From: an uncultured Rhodospirillales bacterium
GTDB lineage: Bacteria; Pseudomonadota; Alphaproteobacteria; Acetobacterales; Acetobacteraceae
Direction of reading: 5' to 3'
Assembly: GCA_903924855.1 (NCBI GenBank)
Contig: CAIYCW010000039.1
Span: 1-32,172, forward strand
DNA: 32,172 nucleotides
In this document: positions 23,816 through 30,435 of the stretch, piece after piece
Layout: each line of letters begins with the position of its first letter
Numbering within the stretch: position 1 is the stretch's first letter
The notes under the pieces: model-generated
Database searches by the model: none
What the model was told of the DNA's origin: nothing
The model's input: the letters and a program-made list of their open reading frames with translations, nothing else
Program-made: the position numbers and the translations under genes

Positions 23816-24066
23816 CCCACCATCTTCCGCAGCATCTCATTCACCCGTGTCTGCCACCCCGGCCCCAGCGCGCGCAGTTTCTCCAGCACGTCGCGATCCA
23901 CCCGCAGGCTGATCAGGTCCTTCGGATACGGCCCCGGCTTCCGCCCCGGGCGGAGCACCACACCGCCCACGCTGAGTTGCCCGCCATCCAGCATGGCCTG
24001 GGTCAGCTCGGGTGCGTCGTCAGGGTCGGTCCAGGCTGAGACCGAACCGTGCGGCTTCCTTGGCAT
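23812..24066 (-). CDS. brnA: BrnA antitoxin (ribbon-helix-helix)
   Basis: 84 residues. The C-terminal ribbon-helix-helix segment ISLRVDRDVLEKLRALGPGW followed by QTRVNEMLRKMV is the BrnA pattern. It should bind the adjacent BrnT toxin through its N-terminal part and DNA through the C-terminal part. ATG 24066 is chosen because GAGG is 7 nt upstream; ATG 24072 sits only 1 nt after it. It overlaps the end of brnT by 47 bp. The basic, Pro-rich PGRKPGPYPKD lies between the two parts. Confidence 0.88.
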   Translation of the reverse strand: MPRKPHGSVSAWTDPDDAPELTQAMLDGGQLSVGGVVLRPGRKPGPYPKDLISLRVDRDVLEKLRALGPGWQTRVNEMLRKMVG

Positions 24067-24301
24067 GGCCATACCTCATCGAAATCACGTGCCGTGCCGC
24101 CCCACGCGGCGTCCACACCACAACCACGAAATCACCGTCCAGATATCCGGCGGTGATATAGCGAATCTCCCCATAATCCCGCCTGGCGTCGATCACGGTG
24201 ATATCAGGGCCGGCGAACACCTCTGCGGCATCCCGGAAATCCAATCCACGTTCCCGCAGCGTCACCGCATGTTTGGCCGGATCAAAGGTAATCTCGTACA
24301 T
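24020..24301 (-). CDS. brnT: BrnT ribonuclease toxin
   Basis: 93 residues starting MYEITFDPAKHAVTLRERGL, then DFRDAAEVFAG, DYGEIRYITAGYLDGDFVVV and RHVISMRYGHAKEAARF. This is the BrnT/COG2929 pattern, a RelE-like fold ribonuclease that slows translation under stress and is neutralised by BrnA. The toxin is first in the operon, as usual. I see no Shine-Dalgarno before the ATG, and the operator palindrome lies only 2 bp upstream, so the message may be leaderless or have a very short leader. Confidence 0.88.
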   Translation of the reverse strand: MYEITFDPAKHAVTLRERGLDFRDAAEVFAGPDITVIDARRDYGEIRYITAGYLDGDFVVVVWTPRGAARHVISMRYGHAKEAARFGLSLDRP

Positions 24302-24303
24302 GG

Positions 24304-24319
24304 TTTTGTATATACAAAA
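24304..24319. promoter_or_regulatory. Perfect 16-bp palindrome upstream of brnT (likely BrnA operator)
   Basis: TTTTGTATATACAAAA is a perfect inverted repeat in a GC-rich background, 2 bp before the brnT start. BrnTA operons are autoregulated by BrnA, so this is the likely operator and may overlap the -10 region. Confidence 0.7.
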
Positions 24320-24398
24320 TACCGTGGCTGCAAGGGATTGCGCACTTTGCCACGACCATGGCTGAACGACAGTCCGGGAAACCCCGCAGCGCGCTGTT

Positions 24399-24413
24399 GC
24401 CGTCAGTGACGGC
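24399..24413. other. GCCGTCA-G-TGACGGC perfect palindrome
   Basis: A perfect 7-bp stem around a single G, 10 nt from hairpin repeat copy D. It has no clear gene assignment. Confidence 0.4.
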
Positions 24414-24422
24414 GCCAGTGTT

Positions 24423-24459
24423 TTGAAAGTCTTTTGGTTCTTTTTTTCAAAAAAGAACG
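24423..24459 (-). repeat. 3' hairpin repeat, copy D
   Basis: On the minus strand GTTCTTTTTT / AAAAAAAGAAC form the stem, followed by CAAAAGACTTTCAA. It lies about 100 nt after the alpha/beta hydrolase stop in that gene's direction, beyond the GTAGG(G/C)TGCG pair. Confidence 0.75.
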
Positions 24460-24484
24460 AGGCTTCTGCGTTGCCGGGCGTCAG

Positions 24485-24569
24485 CCCGTAGGGTGCGTTC
24501 GCGCAGCAAACGCACCGGAACATCACGGCGTGGGCTGGTGTGTTTGCTGCGCGAACGCAGCCTACGGGG
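24485..24569. repeat. Inverted pair of GTAGG(G/C)TGCGTTCGCGCAGC elements
   Basis: The left arm CCGTAGGGTGCGTTCGCGCA (24485-24516) and the right arm (24537-24569, on the minus strand CCCCGTAGGCTGCGTTCGCG) are nearly identical over about 30 bp and face each other around 20 bp. The right arm includes the TAG stop of the alpha/beta hydrolase gene. Confidence 0.8.
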
Positions 24570-25440
24570 CTTGCTTCTTCAAAAACCCGATCACAGCCGT
24601 GCTGAAGGCCTCCGGCTGTTCCCAGCTCAGCGCGTGGCCGGCCTCGGGCACCAGGACGAAGTCGTAGGGCGCCGTCAGATGCTTGGCCCAGAGGCGGATG
24701 GCGCCGGAGGGGGTGGTGAGGTCGACGTCACCGGCCAGGACCAGCACGGGCATGTGCAGGGAGGCCACCTTGTCCAGCGTGTTGGGGGTGCGCATCGGCG
24801 GTTCCTCGGCGCCTGGCTGCGCGGCGTGGGCTTCGATGGTTTTCCAGCGTGCCACACCGTCCGGATGCAGGCCGCGATAGGTGGGGCTCATCTCCCGCGC
24901 TTCGGCCGGCAGTTTGGCAAAGCCCGGGATGGCGGCGTTGCGGCGGAAGGCCTCGCCCTCGTCGTCGCCCTTCAGGCCGAGGCCGGTGTTGGACAGAACC
25001 AGGCTTGCCACGTGGTCCGGCCGCCAGGCAGCATAGTCCAGCGCTGCGTAGCCGCCATTGGCCACGCCCACCAGGTGCACGCGCGGCAGGTTGAGTTGGG
25101 TGAACAGCGCGTCCAGATCCTCGGCGAGGCTCGCGGGTTTCTGGCCGGGCTGCACCAGGCTGCGGCCCCAACCGGGTTTGTCCAGCGTGATGACGCGAAA
25201 CCCCGCCTGGGTGAGGGTGGGCAGCACGGGGTCGAAGATGTCCGACGTGCCGGTGGTGGGGTGCAGCAGCACCACGGGAAGGCCGGGCCCGCCGGTGTCG
25301 GTCACGAAGAGGCGGGCGTTCGGCACGTCCACAAAGGAGTGGCGTGGCGCCTGGGCGTGGGCCGGGTTGTGTGTGGTGAGAAGTGCAAACAGCAGGCAAG
25401 CGAGGCTGTGCCGCCGCGGGTGAATTTGAGTGAGCCGCAT
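24562..25440 (-). CDS. Exported alpha/beta hydrolase-fold protein lacking the nucleophile
   Basis: 292 residues with a signal peptide (about 1-30, ending AHAQA). The fold is clear: VVLLHPTTGTSDIFDPVLP (oxyanion region), VITLDKPGWGRS, the elbow LVGVANGGYAALDYA, LVLAGDVDLTTPSGA (acid Asp238 or Asp240) and EAGHALSWEQPEAF (His269). The elbow should read G-x-Ser-x-G, but the nucleophile position (127) is Ala, coded GCC. Either this is a subfamily with another chemistry or a binding role, or the enzyme has lost activity. It follows the Gfo/Idh/MocA gene by 27 bp and is probably in its operon. The TAG stop is inside a repeat. Confidence 0.9.
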   Translation of the reverse strand: MRLTQIHPRRHSLACLLFALLTTHNPAHAQAPRHSFVDVPNARLFVTDTGGPGLPVVLLHPTTGTSDIFDPVLPTLTQAGFRVITLDKPGWGRSLVQPGQKPASLAEDLDALFTQLNLPRVHLVGVANGGYAALDYAAWRPDHVASLVLSNTGLGLKGDDEGEAFRRNAAIPGFAKLPAEAREMSPTYRGLHPDGVARWKTIEAHAAQPGAEEPPMRTPNTLDKVASLHMPVLVLAGDVDLTTPSGAIRLWAKHLTAPYDFVLVPEAGHALSWEQPEAFSTAVIGFLKKQAP

Positions 25441-25467
25441 CTCTGGGTCCTCCCGAAGGGTGCCGCG

Positions 25468-26508
25468 TCAGTCCAGGGTGATCCACCCGGCGCCGCGGAT
25501 GCTGCTGGCGATGGCCTGGAGCAGTTGCACGGTGCGCAGCGATTCGGTCTCGCTGGCGCCGTTCCAGTGGGTGGGGCCGTGGCGGACCAGGCGGGCGAAG
25601 CTTTCGGCTTCCAGGCGGAATCCGTCGGCTGTGTCCAGCGTCTCGGTCTCCCACGCGGTGGTGGCGAGCGCGCCGCGGCGGATGCGCAGGGGGAGGGTGG
25701 GGCAGTCAGGCGGGGCGTGGTTGGCGTAGCCGGTTTCGATGATGCCGTCGGTGCCGATCAGTGTGGCGAAGCGGTGGCCGGCGGTGGCGAAGCTGCAGGT
25801 GATGCTGGCCATGGCGCCGGAGGTGAATTCGACGGTGGCGTTCACCGTCATGTCCACGCAGGTTTTGGTCCAGCTGGCGGTGGCGATCACGCGCCTGGGG
25901 GCTTCGTTCAGTGCGATGATGGCAAGGCTCGCGGCATAGGTGCCGGCATCGAGCAGCGCGCCGCCGCCGGCCGCGGGATTGAGGCGGATATTGCCAGGGT
26001 CGCGCAGCGGGGTGCCGTCCGCAGCGCAGAGCCTGAAGCCGAAGGCGGCGGAGACGCTGATCAGCTGGCCGATCGCGCCTTCGCGCAGCAGCTCGCGCAT
26101 GCGAAGTGTCTGTGGCTGAGACATATAAGGATAGGCTTCGGCCAGGTGCACGCCATGGGTGCGGGCGGCGGCGAACATGGCCTGGGCTTCGGCGGTGGTG
26201 AGGGTGAGGGGTTTTTCGCACAGCACGTGCTTGCCGGCCTCGGCGCATCGGATCGCCCATTCGGCGTGCATGTGGTTGGGCAGCGGGATGTAGACGGCCT
26301 CGATTTCGGGGTCCGCCAGCAGCGCCTCGTAGGAGGCGTGGCTGCGTGGGATGCCGAGCTCGGTTGCGAAGGCGGTGGCCTTGGCGGCATCGCGGCTGGC
26401 CACGGCCGCAACCTGGGCGAGGGGGGAGCCGGCCACACCCTTGCAGAACTGGCGGGCGATGTTGGCGGCGCCAAGGATGCCGTAGCGCAGGGGGGCGGGG
26501 TCTGTCAT
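25468..26508 (-). CDS. Gfo/Idh/MocA family oxidoreductase
   Basis: 346 residues. The Rossmann NAD(P)-binding start is LRYGILGAANIARQF; VYIPLPNHMHAEWAI and HVLCEKPLTLT (Lys99, the conserved catalytic EKP) follow. The C-terminal domain includes GGGALLDAGTYAASLAI. Family members oxidise or reduce sugars, sugar alcohols or related compounds; the substrate is not clear here. Resemblance is to dehydrogenases of the trans-1,2-dihydrobenzene-diol / glucose-fructose oxidoreductase type. It is followed closely by the exported hydrolase gene. Confidence 0.93.
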   Translation of the reverse strand: MTDPAPLRYGILGAANIARQFCKGVAGSPLAQVAAVASRDAAKATAFATELGIPRSHASYEALLADPEIEAVYIPLPNHMHAEWAIRCAEAGKHVLCEKPLTLTTAEAQAMFAAARTHGVHLAEAYPYMSQPQTLRMRELLREGAIGQLISVSAAFGFRLCAADGTPLRDPGNIRLNPAAGGGALLDAGTYAASLAIIALNEAPRRVIATASWTKTCVDMTVNATVEFTSGAMASITCSFATAGHRFATLIGTDGIIETGYANHAPPDCPTLPLRIRRGALATTAWETETLDTADGFRLEAESFARLVRHGPTHWNGASETESLRTVQLLQAIASSIRGAGWITLD

Positions 26509-26574
26509 GTGTGTGCTCCGTGTCCGGGACGGAGCGTGGCATTGCGGGCCGCCGCCGCCAAGCGGGGCTGTGGG

Positions 26575-26781
26575 CTAAAGGCCGAGGCGTCGCGCCAGGC
26601 GGCGGGCCAGCAGCAGACCGATGCCGCCGGTGACGGGGGCGGCGCCCAGCATCAGCAGCCAGCCGGCGTTCTGCCCGCCTATCACCAGGTTCATGCCGGT
26701 GAACAGCAGCATGCCGCCCACCAGGCCGCCAAAGCCTGCCGCCTGCAATCCGAGCACCAGAATATCCGCGCGTTTGATCAT
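26575..26781 (-). CDS. Small predicted membrane protein
   Basis: A 68-residue hydrophobic protein with two likely membrane helices (about 8-34 and 39-59), Gly-rich, ending in an Arg-rich LLLARRLARRLGL tail that should stay in the cytoplasm. No family recognised. It is 66 bp upstream of the oxidoreductase gene on the same strand. The composition is coherent for a membrane protein, but no homolog is known to me. Confidence 0.6.
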   Translation of the reverse strand: MIKRADILVLGLQAAGFGGLVGGMLLFTGMNLVIGGQNAGWLLMLGAAPVTGGIGLLLARRLARRLGL

Positions 26782-26809
26782 GCGCGGGAGCTAAGCGCCC
26801 GGTGGGTAT

Positions 26810-26838
26810 TTGACAAGAGCGGCGGTGAGGCCTATCCC
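26810..26838 (+). promoter_or_regulatory. Sigma-70-type promoter of rpsD
   Basis: A perfect TTGACA -35 box (26810-26815), a 17-bp spacer, then TATCCC (26833-26838) as -10. It lies about 145 bp upstream of rpsD, which would give a long leader. Confidence 0.6.
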
Positions 26839-26983
26839 CCCGCGCACTGCCGGGAACGTGGACGATCACCAGTTGGTCGCGCCCGCCCTTTGGCGTTTGC
26901 GCGCAAGCGAAACCTCATCGGGACTACCGGTACACCCGCCGAACAGCTCAGAAGAGCGCGGCACAGCATGAAGGACCACGCGC

Positions 26984-27601
26984 ATGACCAAGCGCGCAGA
27001 GAGCAAGTACAAGATCAATCGCCGTCTGGGCGTGAATCTTTGGGGTCGCCCGAAGTCGCCCATCGCCAAGCGCGAATACGGCCCGGGCCAGCACGGCCAG
27101 CGCCGCAAGGGCAAGCCCACCGATTTCGGCATCCAGCTGATGGCGAAGCAGAAGCTGAAGGGCTACTACGGCAACATCGGCGAGAAGCAGTTCCGCAAGT
27201 ATTATTTCGAGGCCGTGCGCCGCAAGGGCGACACCTCCGAGAACCTGATCGAGCTGCTGGAGCGCCGCCTGGATGCGGTGATCTACCGCATGAAGTTCGC
27301 CATCACCCCGTTCGCCTCGCGCCAGTTCGTCAACCACGGCCACGTGACCGTGAACGGCAAGCGCGTGAACATCCCGTCCTACCAGGTGAAGGACAACGAC
27401 GTGATCGAGGTGCGCGAGAAGTCGAAGCAGCTCGTCGTTGTGCTCGACGCCACGCAGTCCGCCGAGCGGGACGTGCCGGAATATATCGAAGTCGACCACC
27501 GCGCCATGAAGGGCCGCTTCGTGCGCGCGCCCAAGCTGTCCGATGTGCCGTATCCGGTGCAGATGGAGCCGAACCTGGTGGTGGAATTCTACTCGCGTTG
27601 A
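26984..27601 (+). CDS. rpsD: 30S ribosomal protein S4
   Basis: A primary 16S rRNA binding protein of the small subunit. It has 205 residues, normal for the family, with the opening [36 protein letters not shown] and an S4 RNA-binding domain (about 93-155, [20 protein letters not shown] then [20 protein letters not shown]). It is free of the zinc-binding cysteines found in some S4 proteins. Monocistronic here: its own promoter upstream and an intrinsic terminator downstream, unlike the alpha-operon location in E. coli. Confidence 0.98.
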   Translation: MTKRAESKYKINRRLGVNLWGRPKSPIAKREYGPGQHGQRRKGKPTDFGIQLMAKQKLKGYYGNIGEKQFRKYYFEAVRRKGDTSENLIELLERRLDAVIYRMKFAITPFASRQFVNHGHVTVNGKRVNIPSYQVKDNDVIEVREKSKQLVVVLDATQSAERDVPEYIEVDHRAMKGRFVRAPKLSDVPYPVQMEPNLVVEFYSR

Positions 27602-27645
27602 GGTGTGCGCCGCGAAAGCGGCGTGCCCACTCTGGCACTTCTGCC

Positions 27646-27680
27646 AAACCCGCTGCACATATCGTGTGGCGGGTTTTTTC
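27646..27680 (+). terminator. Intrinsic terminator of rpsD
   Basis: AAACCCGC and GCGGGTTT pair (with inner CACA/TGTG), followed by TTTTTTC. It ends 14 bp before the asparaginase start, so that gene needs its own promoter or read-through. Confidence 0.85.
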
Positions 27681-27693
27681 TTGGGGATGATCG

Positions 27694-28689
27694 ATGGACG
27701 CGATCCTGGTTGAGGTCACGCGCGGGGCACTGGTGGAGAGCACACATGCGGGGGCCGCCGTGGTGGTGGACACCGCCGGCCGCGCGGTGTTCGCCGCGGG
27801 GGATGTGATGGCCCCGGTGTTTCCGCGCTCGGCGGTGAAGGCGCTGCTGGCGCTGCCGCTGGTGGAAACCGGCGCGGCCGATCGCCTCGGCCTCACCGAT
27901 GCCGAGCTGGCCCTGGCCTGCTCGTCGCATTCCGGCGAGATCGCGCATGAGCGCGCGGCCCTTGGCATGCTGCGCAAGGCCGGCCGCGATGAAACCTGCC
28001 TCGAATGCGGCGTGCAATGGCCCAGCAACACCAAGGCCGCCCGTGCCCTGGCCGCCGAGGGCATCACCCCCACCGCCCTGCACAACAACTGCTCCGGCAA
28101 GCATGCGGGCTTTATCTGCCTCGCCTGCGACCAGCAGACCGACCCGGCCGGCTATGTCGATCCGGACCACAAGACCATGCGCACCGTCACCGCGGCGCTG
28201 TCCGCCACCACCGGCACGCGGCTCGATGCCAGCAACCGCGCCATCGATGGCTGCTCGATCCCCACCTTCGCCATCCCGTTGCACGCGCTGGCACTCGCCT
28301 TCGCCCGCTTCGGCAGCGGTGTTGGCCTCTCCGCCGACCGCGCCCTGGCCGCCAGCCGCCTGCGCCGGGCGGTGGCCGCCAACCCGTTCATGGTGGCCGG
28401 CACCAACCGCTTCGACACCAGGCTGATGACGGCGCTCGGCGCGCGCGTGTTCAGCAAGACCGGCGCTGAAGGCGTGTTCTGCGCCGCCCTGCCGGAGCTC
28501 GGCCTGGGCCTCGCCGTCAAATGCCGCGACGGCGCCGGCCGTGCCGCGGAGGTTGCAACGGCAGCGCTGGTCGATCGCTTCCTCAAACCCAACAACCCGG
28601 ACTTCGCGGCCCTGCTGCGCCCCGAGCTGCACAACTGGGCCGGCACCAAGGTCGGCGAGATCCGCCCCGCCGCCGCCCTGCTGGGATGA
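27694..28689 (+). CDS. Asparaginase, Rhizobium etli type (zinc-containing)
   Basis: Hydrolyses L-asparagine to aspartate and ammonia. The 331 residues belong to the class 3 asparaginases typified by R. etli ReAV, which differ from E. coli types I and II. Every key position of ReAV has its counterpart, shifted by two residues: Ser46 and Lys49 in PRSAVKA, Ser78 in CSSHSGE, the zinc ligands Cys133 and Lys136 in NNCSGKHAG, and Cys187 in DGCSIPTF. There is no signal peptide, so it is cytoplasmic. It starts just after the rpsD terminator; GGGGAT lies upstream of the ATG. Confidence 0.93.
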   Translation: MDAILVEVTRGALVESTHAGAAVVVDTAGRAVFAAGDVMAPVFPRSAVKALLALPLVETGAADRLGLTDAELALACSSHSGEIAHERAALGMLRKAGRDETCLECGVQWPSNTKAARALAAEGITPTALHNNCSGKHAGFICLACDQQTDPAGYVDPDHKTMRTVTAALSATTGTRLDASNRAIDGCSIPTFAIPLHALALAFARFGSGVGLSADRALAASRLRRAVAANPFMVAGTNRFDTRLMTALGARVFSKTGAEGVFCAALPELGLGLAVKCRDGAGRAAEVATAALVDRFLKPNNPDFAALLRPELHNWAGTKVGEIRPAAALLG

Positions 28690-28710
28690 GCGCGCGTTTG
28701 GCCTTGCCTG

Positions 28711-28738
28711 TTGCGCATTGCTGTTCTGCGTCTATCAT
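28711..28738 (+). promoter_or_regulatory. Possible promoter of the peptide-binding protein gene
   Basis: TTGCGC, a 16-bp spacer, then TATCAT, about 30 bp upstream of the gene. The match is moderate and not verified. Confidence 0.3.
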
Positions 28739-28766
28739 CCCGTCCGTCAACAAGGGGTGATCAACC

Positions 28767-30335
28767 ATGCGTAAGGGAATTCTGGCGGCCTCCGTCGCCG
28801 CCTTGCTCGCAGCACCAGCCATGGCTGCCGAGTTCAAATGGGCCAACAACGGCGATATCCGCGCCATGGACCCGTACACGCTGAACGAGACCGTGCAGAA
28901 CGCCGTGCTCAGCAACATCTACGAGCCGCTGGTCCGCCGCAACAAAACCCTCGGCACCGAGCCGGCGCTGGCCGTCAGCTGGGAGCAGAAAAGCCCGGTG
29001 GTGTGGACCTTCCATCTCCGCCCCGGCGTCAAATGGGAAGACGGCTCAACCCTCTCCGCCGATGACGTGGTGTTCTCCTACAAGCGCGTCGCCTCCAAAT
29101 CCTCCCAGCTGGCAGACGTGGTGGCCTCCATCAAGGAGGTCCGCAAGGTCGATGACCTGACGGTCGAGATCGAAACCAAAGGCCCGGACCCGATCCTGCT
29201 CTCCGAGCTGCCCGGCTGGGCCATTGTCAACGCCGCCTGGATGACCAAGAACAACTCGGTCGAACCGGCCATCGTCGGCACCAACGAGAACTTCGCGCTG
29301 CGCAACGCCATGGGCACCGGCCCGTTCCATCTCGTCTCGCGTGAGGCGGATCGCCGCACCGTGATGGAAAAGAACCCCAACTGGTGGGACAAGCCGGAGC
29401 ACAACCTCCAGCGCTTCACCTTCGACGTCATCGCCTCCGCCCCCACCCGGGTGGCAGCGCTGCTGTCGGGTGAGGAAGACCTGATCTACACCGTCCCCAC
29501 CCAGGACATGGACCGCATCGCCCAGACCCCCGGCCTGAAGCTGATCCAGGGCCCCGAGCTGCGCACCATCTATCTGGGCCTCGACCAGGCCCGTGACGAG
29601 CTGCTGTTCTCGGACGTGAAGGGCAAGAACCCGCTGAAGGACAAGCGCGTGCGCGAGGCCTTCACCCTTGCCATCGATGAGGACGCCATCGCCAAGGTCG
29701 TCATGCGCGGCCAGGCCAAGCCCACCTACGAGCTGTATGGTGCCGGCATCAACGGCTTCAACCCGGCGCTGAACACCCGCCCCAAGGCCGACATCGCCAA
29801 GGCCAAGGCACTGCTCGCCGAAGCCGGCTACCCCAACGGCTTCTCCATCACGCTTGACTGCCCGAACGACCGCTACGTCAACGACGAGGCGATCTGCACC
29901 GCCATCGGCTCGATGATGGCCAAGGTCGGCGTCAAGGTGCAGGTCTATGCCCGCACCAAGGTGAAGTTCTTCTCCGAGGTCGGCTACCCCAACTACCAGA
30001 CCAGCTTCTACCTCCTGGGCTGGACCCCCTCCACCTACGACGCCCACAACGCCCTCAACCAGCTGATGGCCTCGCGCCAGGCAGATGGCTCGGGCATCGG
30101 CAATGATGGCGGCTATTCCAACCCGAAGGTGGACGACCTGATCCGCAAGGTCGCCGTCGAACTGGATATGAAGAAGCGCAGCGCCATGATCGACGAGGCG
30201 ATGAAGACCATTCAGGGTGATTTCGCCACCATCCCGCTGCACCAGCAGACCATCGTCTGGGCCGCGAAAAAGAACATCGACATCGTGGAACCGGCCGACA
30301 ACGCCATCCAGATGCGCTGGGTGAAGGTCAACTGA
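28767..30335 (+). CDS. Periplasmic peptide/oligopeptide ABC transporter substrate-binding protein
   Basis: 522 residues with a signal peptide (MRKGILAASVAALLAAPAMA) and the SBP_bac_5 fold: GDIRAMDPYTLNETVQNAVL, NIYEPLVRRN, WTFHLRPGVKWEDGSTLSAD, DVVFSYKRV, GTGPFHLVSREADRRTVMEK and the C-terminal lobe with DKRVREAFTLAIDEDAI and LLAEAGYPNGF. Such proteins capture peptides or similar ligands for DppBCDF/OppBCDF-type importers. No permease or ATPase gene lies next to it, so it is an orphan. AGGGG lies 8 nt before the ATG. Confidence 0.95.
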   Translation: MRKGILAASVAALLAAPAMAAEFKWANNGDIRAMDPYTLNETVQNAVLSNIYEPLVRRNKTLGTEPALAVSWEQKSPVVWTFHLRPGVKWEDGSTLSADDVVFSYKRVASKSSQLADVVASIKEVRKVDDLTVEIETKGPDPILLSELPGWAIVNAAWMTKNNSVEPAIVGTNENFALRNAMGTGPFHLVSREADRRTVMEKNPNWWDKPEHNLQRFTFDVIASAPTRVAALLSGEEDLIYTVPTQDMDRIAQTPGLKLIQGPELRTIYLGLDQARDELLFSDVKGKNPLKDKRVREAFTLAIDEDAIAKVVMRGQAKPTYELYGAGINGFNPALNTRPKADIAKAKALLAEAGYPNGFSITLDCPNDRYVNDEAICTAIGSMMAKVGVKVQVYARTKVKFFSEVGYPNYQTSFYLLGWTPSTYDAHNALNQLMASRQADGSGIGNDGGYSNPKVDDLIRKVAVELDMKKRSAMIDEAMKTIQGDFATIPLHQQTIVWAAKKNIDIVEPADNAIQMRWVKVN

Positions 30336-30343
30336 GCCTGCCA

Positions 30344-30382
30344 GGTGCGGGGTGGAGCCCCACCTCGCACCCACCTCGCACC
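30344..30382 (+). repeat. Palindrome and tandem repeat between binding-protein and prfC genes
   Basis: GGTGCGGGGTGG (30344) pairs with CCACCTCGCACC (30360) around AGCC. The right arm is then repeated directly at 30371-30382. It contains GGGGTGGAGCCCC, also seen at 22197. It has no T-run, so a terminator role is uncertain. Confidence 0.6.
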
Positions 30383-30435
30383 CTCGGGCGGACAGCACGC
30401 TTTCCGCCCGCGCCATCCGCGCGTATACCGCCGCC

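Noticed and set aside
26839..26983. Possible riboswitch or S4 autoregulatory leader before rpsD
   Set aside because: The leader is about 145 nt, but I could not recognise any known motif or a convincing conserved fold.
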